Below, one piece after another: positions 16,336 through 25,640 of a DNA stretch of 64,000 nucleotides. Position numbers and translations under genes: made by a program. A model generated the notes under the pieces. The model was given only the letters and a program-made list of their open reading frames with translations, made no database searches and was not told the origin of the DNA. Each line of letters starts with the position of its first letter. Position 1 is the first letter of the stretch. The stretch spans positions 1-64,000 of the forward strand of contig JAFDYS010000005.1 in NCBI GenBank assembly GCA_018267315.1, written 5' to 3'. The stretch is from Bacteroidota bacterium. Its GTDB lineage: Bacteria; Bacteroidota; Bacteroidia; Chitinophagales; UBA10324.

Positions 16336-16500
16336 AGGTTGATGCCCTGGTTGGTCTTTGCAAATGCAACAGCAAGTGACAGACCAACAAACGAAGTGGA
16401 TGAAATCGTAAGAGTAGTAGGTCTGGACTAAATTTTTACCCATAAAAGACTAAAAGAGGCCAATGAAGTGGCTTGGCGAAGACATTCGCTGCGCACAAAA
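16336..16500. repeat. composite repeat, copy A5
   Basis: TTGATGCCCTG, then stem GTTGGTCT (16350-16357) with AGACCAAC (16381-16388), with a small inner hairpin TTGC-AAAT-GCAA; GATGAAATCGTAAGAG; a weak right arm GTAGGTCTG; and at 16468-16496 the GTGGCTTGGCGAAGAC relative of the palindrome. The first GCGCGA module is missing. Confidence 0.7.
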
Positions 16501-16580
16501 ATGCTGATCGGACTTTTTCCATTGCCAAGTTCTGGGATCACACAGAGGTATCACTCTAAATATCTCATGAAGGCATTGGT

Positions 16581-16952
16581 TCAAATGACAATAAGGTGGT
16601 TGAATCTTCCTGTTGCTACAAATAATGCAAGCAGCATAATGATCACATTCTTTGGAATGTCACGTGCCTCTTTGTGACGTATGTGTTCTGCAATCGCGAA
16701 TAACATAACCAGGCACAAGGAAGCGGCGGCGACGGAAGTAAGAAAAGGGAGAACACCCGTGAGCCATGGCAGTACAAGACCCAGACCTATCAGCAATTCT
16801 GAAACGCCGACAAAACGAATGAATTTTTCTGAGTTTCGGGTTGTCCATGATAGCTTGTTCAGCTTTTCAATTGGTAAAAAACTTTTCATCACTCCGAGAG
16901 TGAACATCATGGCGGCTAAAATTCCCTGTACGATCCAAAGTGCGGTATTCAT
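16581..16952 (-). CDS. DoxX-family membrane protein
   Basis: A 123-aa protein with four hydrophobic helices: ALWIVQGILAAMMFTLGVMK, FIRFVGVSELLIGLGLVLPWL, LPFLTSVAAASLCLVMLFAIAEH, and VIIMLLALFVATG. The Gly in ELLIGLGLVLP and the helix spacing are typical of DoxX-like proteins, which act in the inner membrane in quinone or redox-linked roles that are mostly uncharacterised. The gene ends beside a repeat and starts 22 bp from a strong bidirectional hairpin. Confidence 0.85.
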   Translation of the reverse strand: MNTALWIVQGILAAMMFTLGVMKSFLPIEKLNKLSWTTRNSEKFIRFVGVSELLIGLGLVLPWLTGVLPFLTSVAAASLCLVMLFAIAEHIRHKEARDIPKNVIIMLLALFVATGRFNHLIVI

Positions 16953-16974
16953 GATTAAGATTTCTATTTGTTAG

Positions 16975-17010
16975 AAAACGGAAAAGACCCTTCAGGGTCT
17001 TTTCCGTTTT
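16975..17010 (-). terminator. strong hairpin terminator, bidirectional
   Basis: Perfect 16-bp stem (AAAACGGAAAAGACCC with its complement) and loop TTCA, starting 10 bp after the stop of the DUF1269 gene on the minus strand. The A/T-rich outer arms give a U-tract in both directions. Confidence 0.85.
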
Positions 17011-17019
17011 GAATTGACA

Positions 17020-17847
17020 TTATGCGGCCGATGCAGCGCCTTCTATTTTCGGTGCGAAAGCTTCATTAATCAGTATTGACGCCTGCTGCAACTTTTCTCT
17101 TCTCACACTGTATTGTTCTTTCAACTCGCTGATGCGTTTTTGCAAACGTGCTTTCCTTTTTTCTCTCGCACTCTTCATCTGCTGTTCCATCTTTTCCACT
17201 TTCACGGCCAGCTCCTTGTTCACTTCATTCAGCTTCCTGTCGATCTGTTGCTTTGTGATTTGTGCTTTCTCCTTCAGATTGGTGAGCGCCTGGTTCATTT
17301 TAGCTTTGTCGGCATCCATCGCGTCTTTCATTTCTTCTCTCCATTCGTTGTATTCAGCCACAAGCGCTTCCGATTCACGCTTCAGCTGATCGTCTTCCAC
17401 TTCACTGCGAAGGCGGCGGAACACAATGCCGTTCAGTTCTCCAAGCTTTGTATCTACCGGCACCGTCCAGCTTTCATCTATTTCAGCGATGAGCGCCGAT
17501 TTTCCTTTTTGCAGTTTCGAGGAAACTTCATTCACGAAGTCCACATTTACATTGTCGCGGTCAATGTCGAATGCCAGACCCGCCATGGCACCGGTGCCTG
17601 CTCCTATCACGAGGCCGACAGGACCTGCCACCAAGCCAATGAGACTTCCGACGAACAACCCGATGGCAGTACCTGCGCCGTTGTTGTCTGCAGCTTGCTG
17701 AAGGTTTACTTTTCCATTTGCATCAGTACTCACCACCGCATTTGCATACAAAGTGATGTCACCGTTGTTGTTCAGTTCTTTGAGGGCGCTCTGACCCTGG
17801 AATGCCTGTGTTTCGGTGTCGAAAACGGCTACTAACATTTTTTCCAT
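17020..17847 (-). CDS. DUF1269-type protein with coiled coil
   Basis: A 275-aa protein. The N-terminal part (MLVAVFDTETQAFQGQSALKELNN...DITLYANAVVS) matches the DUF1269 lead. It is followed by a Gly-rich hydrophobic segment, GLFVGSLIGLVAGPVGLVIGAGTGAMAGLAFD, of the kind that inserts in or packs on membranes. From about residue 160 on it is a long Lys/Glu-rich coiled coil (MDADKAKMNQALTNLKEKAQITKQQ...RKARLQKRISELKEQ). The N-terminal domain is described in stress-linked proteins; no enzymatic role is visible. It is followed by a strong terminator and preceded by the HdeD-like gene. Confidence 0.82.
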   Translation of the reverse strand: MEKMLVAVFDTETQAFQGQSALKELNNNGDITLYANAVVSTDANGKVNLQQAADNNGAGTAIGLFVGSLIGLVAGPVGLVIGAGTGAMAGLAFDIDRDNVNVDFVNEVSSKLQKGKSALIAEIDESWTVPVDTKLGELNGIVFRRLRSEVEDDQLKRESEALVAEYNEWREEMKDAMDADKAKMNQALTNLKEKAQITKQQIDRKLNEVNKELAVKVEKMEQQMKSAREKRKARLQKRISELKEQYSVRREKLQQASILINEAFAPKIEGAASAA

Positions 17848-17908
17848 TTTGTTTGATTTTTAAGAGTTAAACAATTTTTTGAATTTTCCATTTGTATCAG
17901 TCATGCTA

Positions 17909-18538
17909 TTAAGCATGTCCAATTTCTTTTTGAAAGGTTCCGGTAATCCTGCTTTCAATGCCGGCTTCGAATTTCTTGATGTCACTTTTTACTGCTCTGA
18001 GCTGCAAGGCAAGCACAATACTGAAGATACCACTCACTATGAATGCGTATCCTGAATAGGTGATGATGCCCAGTGCACCTATTGCAGGATAATATAAGGT
18101 GAGGAATGCCAGTGCAAACAATATGATGCCGCCGATGAGCACCCATCCCCATCCTTTGATGCCGATGGAATTCAATTCAATGGATGCGCCGATAAGATAA
18201 ATACCCCGGAACAGGAGGTAGAAGCCGACAAAGAAGGGAAGCGTAGCCATCGTGATGAAAGGAAAGATCATCAGGAAGGTACCGAGAGCAAAATCCAGAA
18301 TGCCTGAAACCAAAGTCCAGCCCCAGTTTTTCATGGAGTGTCTTTCAGAAACGGCAAAAACGATCTGGCTCAGGCCTGTGCCCGCCATTATCAGGCTAAA
18401 CAGAAAGCTTAAGCCAATGTAGGTGGCTGCAGGGTTCGCAAAAATGATGATACCTGTTGCAAGGCTTATGAGTCCGACAATTAAAAACCACCACCAGTTT
18501 TTGATTTCGTGTTTGATACTGTTTACTAAAGTTGTCAT
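17909..18538 (-). CDS. HdeD/DUF308 membrane protein
   Basis: A 209-aa protein with six hydrophobic helices in three similar pairs: WWWFLIVGLISLATGIIIFANPAATYIGLSFLFSLIMAGTG, WGWTLVSGILDFALGTFLMIFPF, and WGWVLIGGIILFALAFLTLYYPAIGALGII. The WGW...G repeats mark the HdeD family, linked in E. coli to acid resistance; the role here is only inferred from family. The DUF1269 gene follows at 61 bp on the same strand, so the two may be co-transcribed as a stress-related pair. Confidence 0.88.
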   Translation of the reverse strand: MTTLVNSIKHEIKNWWWFLIVGLISLATGIIIFANPAATYIGLSFLFSLIMAGTGLSQIVFAVSERHSMKNWGWTLVSGILDFALGTFLMIFPFITMATLPFFVGFYLLFRGIYLIGASIELNSIGIKGWGWVLIGGIILFALAFLTLYYPAIGALGIITYSGYAFIVSGIFSIVLALQLRAVKSDIKKFEAGIESRITGTFQKEIGHA

Positions 18539-18676
18539 TGCTAAAGGTTTTTGAGGTTAAGAATTATGATTCAATTTGAATGTAAATGAGAATGCAAAGC
18601 TACCGGTGGGCCATGGCTGGATGCAATGAACGCGATCAAGAAAACTCTTGATCTAAATCAATAATTCTTGCAGGAA

Positions 18677-19258
18677 CTAATTCTGTATTGTAATTCTTTT
18701 GCGCACGCGGCTCAGCGTTTCAGGAGTAAGCCCCATGTAAGATGCAATCATGTGCTGGGGCACCCGGTGTATGATGTCAGGAAAATTTGTTAAGAGTTCT
18801 TTATAGCGGTCTTCGAGGCTAAGGCTGATGACGGATGTTATTCTTCTTTCCAGTTGAATATAGGCTTCGGATGTTTTCAGAAAAATAAACTCCTGGTATT
18901 TTGCAGAAAGCTTCCGCAATTCGTCGCTTGCTGACCGGGTAATAATCACCAGCTCTGAATCTTCAACCGCATCAATATGGTAACCGGAAGGTTCGTTGGT
19001 AATAAAACTGTACAAGTCGGTGATGAAGTATCCGTCTGTCGCGAACACGATGATGTTCTCTGCGCCGTCATCGCCCAGGCGATATAAACGCATCACGCCT
19101 TTCTCGACAAAGGCAACACAATTGCATACGTCACCTTCCTGCAACAGGTATTGCCGCTTACGGAGTTTTTTTACGGTAAGATAACTTTTGATGAATTCCT
19201 GCTCTGCGGCAGTCAGAGGAACCGTTTCATTAAAATGTTGGAAGTAGCGTTCAAACAT
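18677..19258 (-). CDS. Crp/Fnr-family transcription regulator
   Basis: A 193-aa protein from ATG 19258; a longer frame from 19279 adds MNYFVLV, but a -7-like box TTATTTTG (19267-19274, minus strand) lies between, so the shorter form is preferred. The N-terminal cyclic-nucleotide-binding-like barrel (RQYLLQEGDVCNCVAFVEKGVMRLYRL, DGYFITDLYSFI) lacks the Arg-Thr/Ser cAMP-contact motif I would expect for a cAMP binder. A short C-terminal helix-turn-helix is present (HMIASYMGLTPETLSRVRKRI). Probable DNA-binding regulator, perhaps acting on the adjoining HdeD/DUF1269 genes. Confidence 0.87.
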   Translation of the reverse strand: MFERYFQHFNETVPLTAAEQEFIKSYLTVKKLRKRQYLLQEGDVCNCVAFVEKGVMRLYRLGDDGAENIIVFATDGYFITDLYSFITNEPSGYHIDAVEDSELVIITRSASDELRKLSAKYQEFIFLKTSEAYIQLERRITSVISLSLEDRYKELLTNFPDIIHRVPQHMIASYMGLTPETLSRVRKRITIQN

Positions 19259-19336
19259 GACCAACACAAAATAATTCAAGCCGTGATTGCTTCCGCATCA
19301 ACCACTCAAAAATAAGCAACGTTCGCATTCGTCGAA

Positions 19337-19540
19337 CGTCTTGCTCGGCGCTTATGTCGAACTGGCTAATTTGAGCAAACCGTTGCATTAAGCAAGTTTG
19401 ATGTCGTTATTAGTCTTTGCAAAGGCAATAGCGAGTTGCAGATCAACAACTGAAGTATATGAAATCACAAAAGTTGTTGTTTTGGCCTGACTTCTAACTC
19501 TGTCGAGCGCGAATGTCGCGCCGGCTAATGTGAGTAATTC
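19337..19540. repeat. composite repeat, copy A6 plus extra left module
   Basis: Diverged copy: AAGTTTGATGTCGTTATTAGTCTTTGC, AAAGGCAATAGC, GATCAACAACTGAAG, ATGAAATCACAAAAG and TTGTTGTTTTGGCCTGACT. At 19503-19540 a fresh TCGAGCGCGAATGTCGCGCC module follows, so two repeats abut. A palindrome relative lies at 19575-19604. They fill the 365-bp spacer between the crp-like gene and the next gene; nothing else is seen. Confidence 0.6.
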
Positions 19541-19644
19541 ATCGGACGAACGGGCAGCCCTAAGCCATTTCCTTGTGGATGGTTCCGGCACCCGCGGCAC
19601 CAACTGAAATAATTCAGCGCATCTGCATCCGCACAACAGATGCA

Positions 19645-20634
19645 TCATCTTTGAACCAGAAAGGGAGCTGATGCCTTCCTTCCATCTGATTCCACCAAGA
19701 GCAGGTATAGTCCATCCGGCCATGCGGCTACCTCCACCGTGACTTCAACGGATAACAAACTTTCTTTCTTCATCATCAACCTCCCGGCGGCATCATACAC
19801 CGAGATGCTATATGAATCACCTGTGAATGGAGCCGAAACCCGCAGCATTTCCGCTGTGGGATTTGGCAACAGATTTAATGAAGTGATTGAATTCAATGCA
19901 GCAACTGCAACAGGTGAAATATTCTGCCAGTAGATTTCATCAAAACTGAACCCATCAGAAGCATGATGGTGAACCACCTGACAAAGCGGTTCCGGATAAT
20001 TCACTACAAAGAATTTATAACTCGTGTCATTAGTATAGGTTGGCGTAGGGCTGTCAGCCATCGTGTCCATCCGCACTTCGCGCACGCGCAGGCAATTGGG
20101 AAATACGCCGGTGGGAAGAATCAGTGTACCATATCCGTCTGCGGTCACTTCAACCGAGCCGCTGTTGTAGCCCACCAGCAAGCTGGCATAGTATGTATCA
20201 GAGAAGGAGTCGCCGAATGAAAAGGGGTAACGAAGAATGTCGCGGGGGTTTGAGTAAATCCGTTTCGATCCATATGCCTCATAACCCCATGTAGTGTAAT
20301 AGCTGTCATCATTGGTGAAGTAACTATAGATGTCGATGGAATTAAAATCGTAGTTGAGCGTGGCCACATTGGCTTGCTGGAAATCGTTGGCATAGGGCGT
20401 GATGTCAACGGATATACCGGTGTAATCCGTCGTTTGCAGATCATCAGAGAGCGCAGAAAAATCCCAGGTCTGATTGGCACCGGCATTGCCTTCGCTTACT
20501 GTGGGGTTTACGTCAACATACAGTTGAACAAACGATCCGTTCTGAAAGCCGCAGGCCTTGTTGAGAACGGGTTGGGCCCCGGCTCCTGCATGCAGGAGGA
20601 AGCCGCAAATGAGCATTGAGTGAAATTGTTTCAT
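19645..20634 (-). CDS. secreted protein with T9SS sorting domain
   Basis: A 329-aa protein with a signal peptide (MKQFHSMLICGFLLHAGAGAQ). The middle (residues ~25-240) is beta-rich: NQTWDFSALSDDLQTTDYT, TLNYDFNSIDIYSYFTND, and SDTYYASLLVGYNSGSVEV, with no catalytic motif that I recognise. The last ~85 residues form a type A sorting domain (LLPNPTAEMLRVS...SISVYDAAGRLMM...DGLYLLLVES). It is expected to be exported by T9SS and displayed or released. Function unknown; it lies beside the large SBBP-type T9SS gene but on the other strand. Confidence 0.8.
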   Translation of the reverse strand: MKQFHSMLICGFLLHAGAGAQPVLNKACGFQNGSFVQLYVDVNPTVSEGNAGANQTWDFSALSDDLQTTDYTGISVDITPYANDFQQANVATLNYDFNSIDIYSYFTNDDSYYTTWGYEAYGSKRIYSNPRDILRYPFSFGDSFSDTYYASLLVGYNSGSVEVTADGYGTLILPTGVFPNCLRVREVRMDTMADSPTPTYTNDTSYKFFVVNYPEPLCQVVHHHASDGFSFDEIYWQNISPVAVAALNSITSLNLLPNPTAEMLRVSAPFTGDSYSISVYDAAGRLMMKKESLLSVEVTVEVAAWPDGLYLLLVESDGRKASAPFLVQR

Positions 20635-20924
20635 GGCAAATCATTTTGTGTACGACACTCTAAGTAACGGGAGAGTTACACACGCATGAATCATTTTCGA
20701 CAGAAGCAGAAAAAGTTTACACCAACACCGCGAATTACCGCATCATCATAAAACATGCGTTGGTGAACGGTGACTTTTTCAGCTCAGTGAAAGCATTAAC
20801 CATTTATAGGGAATTGCATCACAACGGGCAATTGCACATCTTTGTCAGGGGCCGTAAATGCAATCGCTGCATACGGCGCCACCTGGCCGGTTCAGCCATC
20901 ATTCCTTACTAAACCTTCAACCAG

Positions 20925-23843
20925 ATGAAACAATTGCTGCTGATTCTCCTCAGCACTGCCTGCTGCCACACAGCGCTGAAAGCACAAACCTTTAGTTACG
21001 CAACAAGCGCGGGTTACAATAACGGCGACTTCGGAGCCGATGTGATTTCCGATGAGGAAGGTAACGTGTTTGTCACCGGAAAATTCAGTGATTCCATCAG
21101 GTTCGGTTCCCTGCCCGCACTCATTTCATCAGGGTCCACCGATATTTTCCTGGTCAAGTTTAGTGCATCCGGCACGGCACAGTGGGCAAAGAAGTTTGGA
21201 GGTACCAGCGCTGACCGCGGAACCGGTGTGAAAGTTGACCATAGCGGCAACATTTACTTGTGCGGCGATTTCCAGGGAACCGCTTCGTTCGATAGTTATT
21301 CGCTCACCTCTGCGGGTGGCAATGATATTTTCGTTACAAAACTGAACAGCAGCGGCACCGCACAGTGGGCCATCAAAGGCGGCAGCACTCTCGGTGATGA
21401 TCATGCAGCAGGCATTGATGCAGACAACAACGGAAATGTTTTTATGGGAGGAAATTTCTCCGGCATCGCTAACTATGGAAACAATATTTCACTCACCAGT
21501 ACCATTCATCCGATCTACCAGACTTATTCAGTGGATGCTTTCCTTGCCAAATATAACAGCAGCGGTACCTGCCAATGGGCAAAGAAAGGAAGCAGTTACC
21601 AGGCCGATAACTGTTTCGGCATTGCCACAGATCAAAATGGGAATTCCTACATCACCGGTTTTTATGGACAAACGGCTGACTTCAGCGGAGTAACGATGCC
21701 CTTTCAGGGAACGGTTGATTTGTTTGTAGCAGGATACAACACCGGCGGCGATTTGATTTATATCACGTCACCGCCTTCCATTTCTTCATTTGACAATTAT
21801 GAAGCGGGCTATGAAATCGTGATGGACGATGAAGGCAAAAATTTTTATGTGACAGGTATCTACGACGGATCACTGGTTTTTGGCCACGATACCATTACGA
21901 ATCACGGCAGCTATGATATGTTCATTGCGAAATACAGTACGGCCACGGGCGAGGCGGAATGGGCGCGTAACAGTTTCAGCACCCAATGGGAAGATGGCAG
22001 AGGTATCGCCCTCGATCAAAACGGCAACGTGTACGTCGCCTTTCATTATTATCACAGCGGTACACCGCCGTTTCCGCAAGTAACATTTACCAGTGCCGGG
22101 TATTATGATCCCGTGGTAGTGAAATACACCGGCTGCGGAGAGTTTGTGTGGGCAAATCGCGGCGGCAGCTCCAGCTATGATTATATCGGAGGGCTGGCCA
22201 TGGGCAGTGATTCTAAACCGTGGCTTACCGGTTCTTTCGGAAACACGGCCACCTTTGGCAGCTACCCGTTGTCACACTCCGGCGCCATCGGTGCAGAAGA
22301 TTTTTATCTCGTGCAACTGCAAAGCGACCTGATCACCGGCAGCGTGAGCGACACCTCCTATTGTGCCGGCGTAAGCGTGGCGGTTCCGTTCATCACAAAC
22401 ATCTCATTCAATTCAGGCAATGTTTTCACAGCGGAACTGAGCGATCAGAATGGCTCATTTGAAAATCCGGTTTCAATCGGTACACTAAATGGAACTGCTT
22501 CAGGAACGATTAATGCCATCATTCCGCCCAACACACCGGAGGGAATGCACTACCGCATCCGGGTTGTGTCGAGTGATTCGGTCAGGAATGGCGGAGATGC
22601 TGGCCTCGATCTGGCTATTCACGGCGTGCCAAGTGTCACCATTTCTGCCAATGGAAACACGACGCTTTGCAGCGGCTCTTCGGTTCAGCTTAATGCAACA
22701 GGAAATGGGTCTACCACTTTCCAATGGTTTAAGAACGGAAACATCCTTGCCGGCCAAACATCCACTGCATTTACGGCATCAGACGGCGGTGATTACACCT
22801 GCGTGATCACGAATGGTTATGGCTGCTCCTTCACTTCAAACAGCATTACTGTAATTGTCAATCCCAAACCGGCAGCTAACATCTATCCCGGGGGGGCCAC
22901 TACCTTTTGCACGGGCGGCAGTGTCACATTCACCTGTAATACCGGAAACAACTTTTCCTATCAATGGCAGAAGAATGGCAATAACATCAGTGGTGCCACA
23001 GGCACGTCATACACCGCCACCACATCGGGCGATTACACGATTATAATCACCAATCAATACGGTTGCTCAACTACTTCATCAGTTACTACAGTAACAGTTA
23101 ATGCCAAACCCGCTGCAGTGGTGACGGCGGCCGGTCCCACCACATTCTGTTCAGGCAGCAGCGTGGTGCTGAATGCAAACACCGGTAACGGCCTCGCCTA
23201 TCAATGGCAAAAAAACAGCGCCAATATCAGCGGGGCCACGTCATCATCTTACCAGGCAAGCAACAGCGGAACATATCGCGTGATTGTTTCCAATGCATCC
23301 GGTTGCAGCAAGACTTCCAACAGTGTGGGCGTCACCAAAAATCCCACTCCTTCCGCCACCATTGCCGCAAGCGGCCCTACTACCTTTTGCCTGGGCGACA
23401 GCGTGATCTTCACTGCTAATGCGGGCCCGGGGCTTAGTTACCAATGGAAAAAGGATGCGGCAAACATCATCGGCGCAACCAATATCTCCTACACTGCAAA
23501 ACTTGCGGGCAACTACAAAGTGCAGGTTACCAATCAGTATAGCTGTAAAAAAACCTCACCGGGAATTACAGTAACTGTGAATTGCAGAACGGAGGAAAAG
23601 GTGATGGCAGATAGGCCAGTCATTTATCCGAATCCATCCACAGGCGTCATTTACATGACTGCGCTTACAGGTTGGATGAATTCACGAATTGAAGTTCTGA
23701 ATCTGGTAGGGGCCTGCATCTATAAAAATGAAGCGCTCAATGAAAACAGGATTGATCTCTCTGCCGTTCCCGCCGGATATTATATCGTGCGGCTGACAGG
23801 CAGTAAGGGCAGCTTTATTATGCCACTGGAAATAGTGAAATAA
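20925..23843 (+). CDS. large secreted SBBP-repeat/Ig-like protein with T9SS domain
   Basis: A 972-aa cell-surface protein. After the signal peptide, residues ~25-460 carry repeated blades of the type GNVFVTGKFSDSI...IFLVKFSASGTAQWAKKFGG and DIFVTKLNSSGTAQWAIKGG, the SBBP/beta-propeller pattern. Residues ~560-880 hold four Ig-like repeats of ~80 aa (for example TTFCSGSSVVLNANTGNGLAY and GATSSSYQASNSGTYRVIVS). A type A sorting domain ends it (IYPNPSTGVIYMT...PAGYYIVRLTG). Probably adhesive or structural. The Ig repeats are similar enough in DNA to allow recombination. Confidence 0.88.
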   Translation: MKQLLLILLSTACCHTALKAQTFSYATSAGYNNGDFGADVISDEEGNVFVTGKFSDSIRFGSLPALISSGSTDIFLVKFSASGTAQWAKKFGGTSADRGTGVKVDHSGNIYLCGDFQGTASFDSYSLTSAGGNDIFVTKLNSSGTAQWAIKGGSTLGDDHAAGIDADNNGNVFMGGNFSGIANYGNNISLTSTIHPIYQTYSVDAFLAKYNSSGTCQWAKKGSSYQADNCFGIATDQNGNSYITGFYGQTADFSGVTMPFQGTVDLFVAGYNTGGDLIYITSPPSISSFDNYEAGYEIVMDDEGKNFYVTGIYDGSLVFGHDTITNHGSYDMFIAKYSTATGEAEWARNSFSTQWEDGRGIALDQNGNVYVAFHYYHSGTPPFPQVTFTSAGYYDPVVVKYTGCGEFVWANRGGSSSYDYIGGLAMGSDSKPWLTGSFGNTATFGSYPLSHSGAIGAEDFYLVQLQSDLITGSVSDTSYCAGVSVAVPFITNISFNSGNVFTAELSDQNGSFENPVSIGTLNGTASGTINAIIPPNTPEGMHYRIRVVSSDSVRNGGDAGLDLAIHGVPSVTISANGNTTLCSGSSVQLNATGNGSTTFQWFKNGNILAGQTSTAFTASDGGDYTCVITNGYGCSFTSNSITVIVNPKPAANIYPGGATTFCTGGSVTFTCNTGNNFSYQWQKNGNNISGATGTSYTATTSGDYTIIITNQYGCSTTSSVTTVTVNAKPAAVVTAAGPTTFCSGSSVVLNANTGNGLAYQWQKNSANISGATSSSYQASNSGTYRVIVSNASGCSKTSNSVGVTKNPTPSATIAASGPTTFCLGDSVIFTANAGPGLSYQWKKDAANIIGATNISYTAKLAGNYKVQVTNQYSCKKTSPGITVTVNCRTEEKVMADRPVIYPNPSTGVIYMTALTGWMNSRIEVLNLVGACIYKNEALNENRIDLSAVPAGYYIVRLTGSKGSFIMPLEIVK

Positions 23844-24083
23844 CGGCAACATTCAGGAATGAAACACATGCCGGTGAAGCATGAATGATCCGCGCAATCA
23901 TTCGCATATGGGGATTTATGAAACAACCGTTGGACGGAAGATGCACTTTCGGAACCTTACACTGGCGGATGACAAAAATGAAAAGGCATCATTAAGTCAA
24001 TTTGTCGGGTAAAGCAAGGTCTACTGACGGCGGTCATAAGCGGGCGTCTCTGCAAAACATATCTTCACACAAAACAACCAGCT

Positions 24084-24563
24084 ATGAAAAACATCATTGC
24101 GGCCATATCACTTGTGGTTCTCGGTTTCATGCTTCAGGGCTGTCCGTACGAATCAGCTGTTCCCATTGATCAGCCCTCCATCAAAATCAACCCCGCACTG
24201 CTCGGCACCTGGTTTTCGCGCGACGATGGCGGAAATAAGCATTACGAGGTAACTCAAAAAGATGTATACCATTACAGCATCCGGGAAACAGACGGATCGC
24301 AGGATAATTTTTATGAAGCGTATCTTTCTGATGTGAGCGGCGCATCATTCATCAACCTCCGCGCATTGCAGCAGGATTCTGACAAGAACTTCGTGTTTTA
24401 CAAACTCACCACACCGTCATCTAATGAACTGACGCTGAGTGAAATCACCGATAACGTAGATGAAGTGTTCAGCAGCAGCGCTGATTTGAAGAAATTCATC
24501 AAATCGAATATGAAGAACAGTTACTTCTACGGCAGAGATGAAATTCATCTGATCAGAAAGTAA
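24084..24563 (+). CDS. small lipoprotein
   Basis: A 159-aa protein with a lipobox (MLQGC, Cys20). The pattern NPALLGTWFSRDDGGNKHYEVTQKDVYHYSIRET recalls small lipocalin-like or calycin lipoproteins in which GTW opens the barrel, but this is not certain. It should sit in the envelope. It stands alone on the plus strand; about 240 bp upstream show no recognised element. Confidence 0.75.
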   Translation: MKNIIAAISLVVLGFMLQGCPYESAVPIDQPSIKINPALLGTWFSRDDGGNKHYEVTQKDVYHYSIRETDGSQDNFYEAYLSDVSGASFINLRALQQDSDKNFVFYKLTTPSSNELTLSEITDNVDEVFSSSADLKKFIKSNMKNSYFYGRDEIHLIRK

Positions 24564-24662
24564 ACTTCCTTCTCAGAATTGCCGATGCAGAATCCGTTGC
24601 AGAAGTTTCAATAGATAGAAATATCAACCTGATGCGGCGGTCGCCATTATTCATTCACCCAT

Positions 24663-25640
24663 TCACAACTTCAGCAGATAGCCCCACACCTCGGCCCAAC
24701 CGGAAGCAGGCAGGTTACAGTTTACCGTCGTGCACTTGTGCGCTTGTGTGGTAGAAACATTGGTAGTGAGCAGGTGCGCATTGCCATACGGTGGCTGCTG
24801 CGTGTCCACATCAGTTGGTGTTTCAGTAAATCCCATGGCAGTCCACACCGCCTGCTGCTTCACATACGCATCTTGCTTATGCGTGAAGCAGTAATACTTG
24901 TTTAATGACAACGAAGGCCAGGTAGAACTCACCCCGGTGCAAACTTCGCGCGGTGCGCTAAAGCAGATCACCCGTTTCACCGCAGGTTTGAAAGAACCGA
25001 TCATCGCCACATGCATGCCACCGAGCGACCTGCCGGCCAACACCATCTTGTTCCAGGCGATGGTACCGTTCAGTTTTAAGAACTGTCCCCAGCCATCACC
25101 CGGATAAGTGATGTTGAGATAGTTAAGCAGCAGCGTAAGTCGCTTAATAATGCAGTTGTTGAGATCAACCTCTGTCATCTCTGAATGATTGACACCATCC
25201 ATCACTTCTTTACTGTAGTTTTTCAGCGATTCGCTGGTTGCATTGGCGCAGGGATTAGAAATTGTTGTGCTGTTCACATAAGAGAGGGCAATCACATGAT
25301 AGCCACTGTCACTGGCCTGCTTGTAAAATTTAGAGCAGGCATTGGGATCCATGTAAGTTCCCACCAGGAAAAGGAGCAACACATTTTTGGGTGTGCTCAT
25401 TGGTGCGGCCACCACATGCGGATAATTGTAGTCAGGATAAATTCCCGTACCGATATCAGACGGAGTGACGCAAATGAAGTTGTATCCCGGTTCCGACAGG
25501 TCATCACACGAACCGGTACATGCTGTCTTCGCTGCTGCCGGTGCACCGGGATTTTCATGTTGTAACAGACCGTTGTCCTTGCTGCAGGATAGTAAAGCAA
25601 GAAACATGAAAACGGAAATAACTCGTGCCTGATGCTTCAT
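24663..25640 (-). CDS. lipoprotein alpha/beta-hydrolase-like (BPSS1187-type)
   Basis: A 325-aa protein with a lipoprotein signal (LALLSC, Cys20). The core MVLAGRSLGGMHVAMIGSF has the nucleophile elbow G-x-S-x-G (GRSLG). A later SAPRE and TKQDAYV segment, and a His near KYYC or AHLLT, could complete a triad. The overall pattern matches the uncharacterised BPSS1187-type family as I remember it. Several Cys pairs (TACTGSCDD and CTTVNC) suggest disulfides in an exported enzyme. The substrate is unknown. Confidence 0.72.
   Translation of the reverse strand: MKHQARVISVFMFLALLSCSKDNGLLQHENPGAPAAAKTACTGSCDDLSEPGYNFICVTPSDIGTGIYPDYNYPHVVAAPMSTPKNVLLLFLVGTYMDPNACSKFYKQASDSGYHVIALSYVNSTTISNPCANATSESLKNYSKEVMDGVNHSEMTEVDLNNCIIKRLTLLLNYLNITYPGDGWGQFLKLNGTIAWNKMVLAGRSLGGMHVAMIGSFKPAVKRVICFSAPREVCTGVSSTWPSLSLNKYYCFTHKQDAYVKQQAVWTAMGFTETPTDVDTQQPPYGNAHLLTTNVSTTQAHKCTTVNCNLPASGWAEVWGYLLKL

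Noticed and set aside
9371-19540. Integron: spacers with inverted repeats between unrelated single genes.
   Set aside because: Genes lie in both orientations, no attC core-site consensus at both ends of each repeat, and no integrase in the window.
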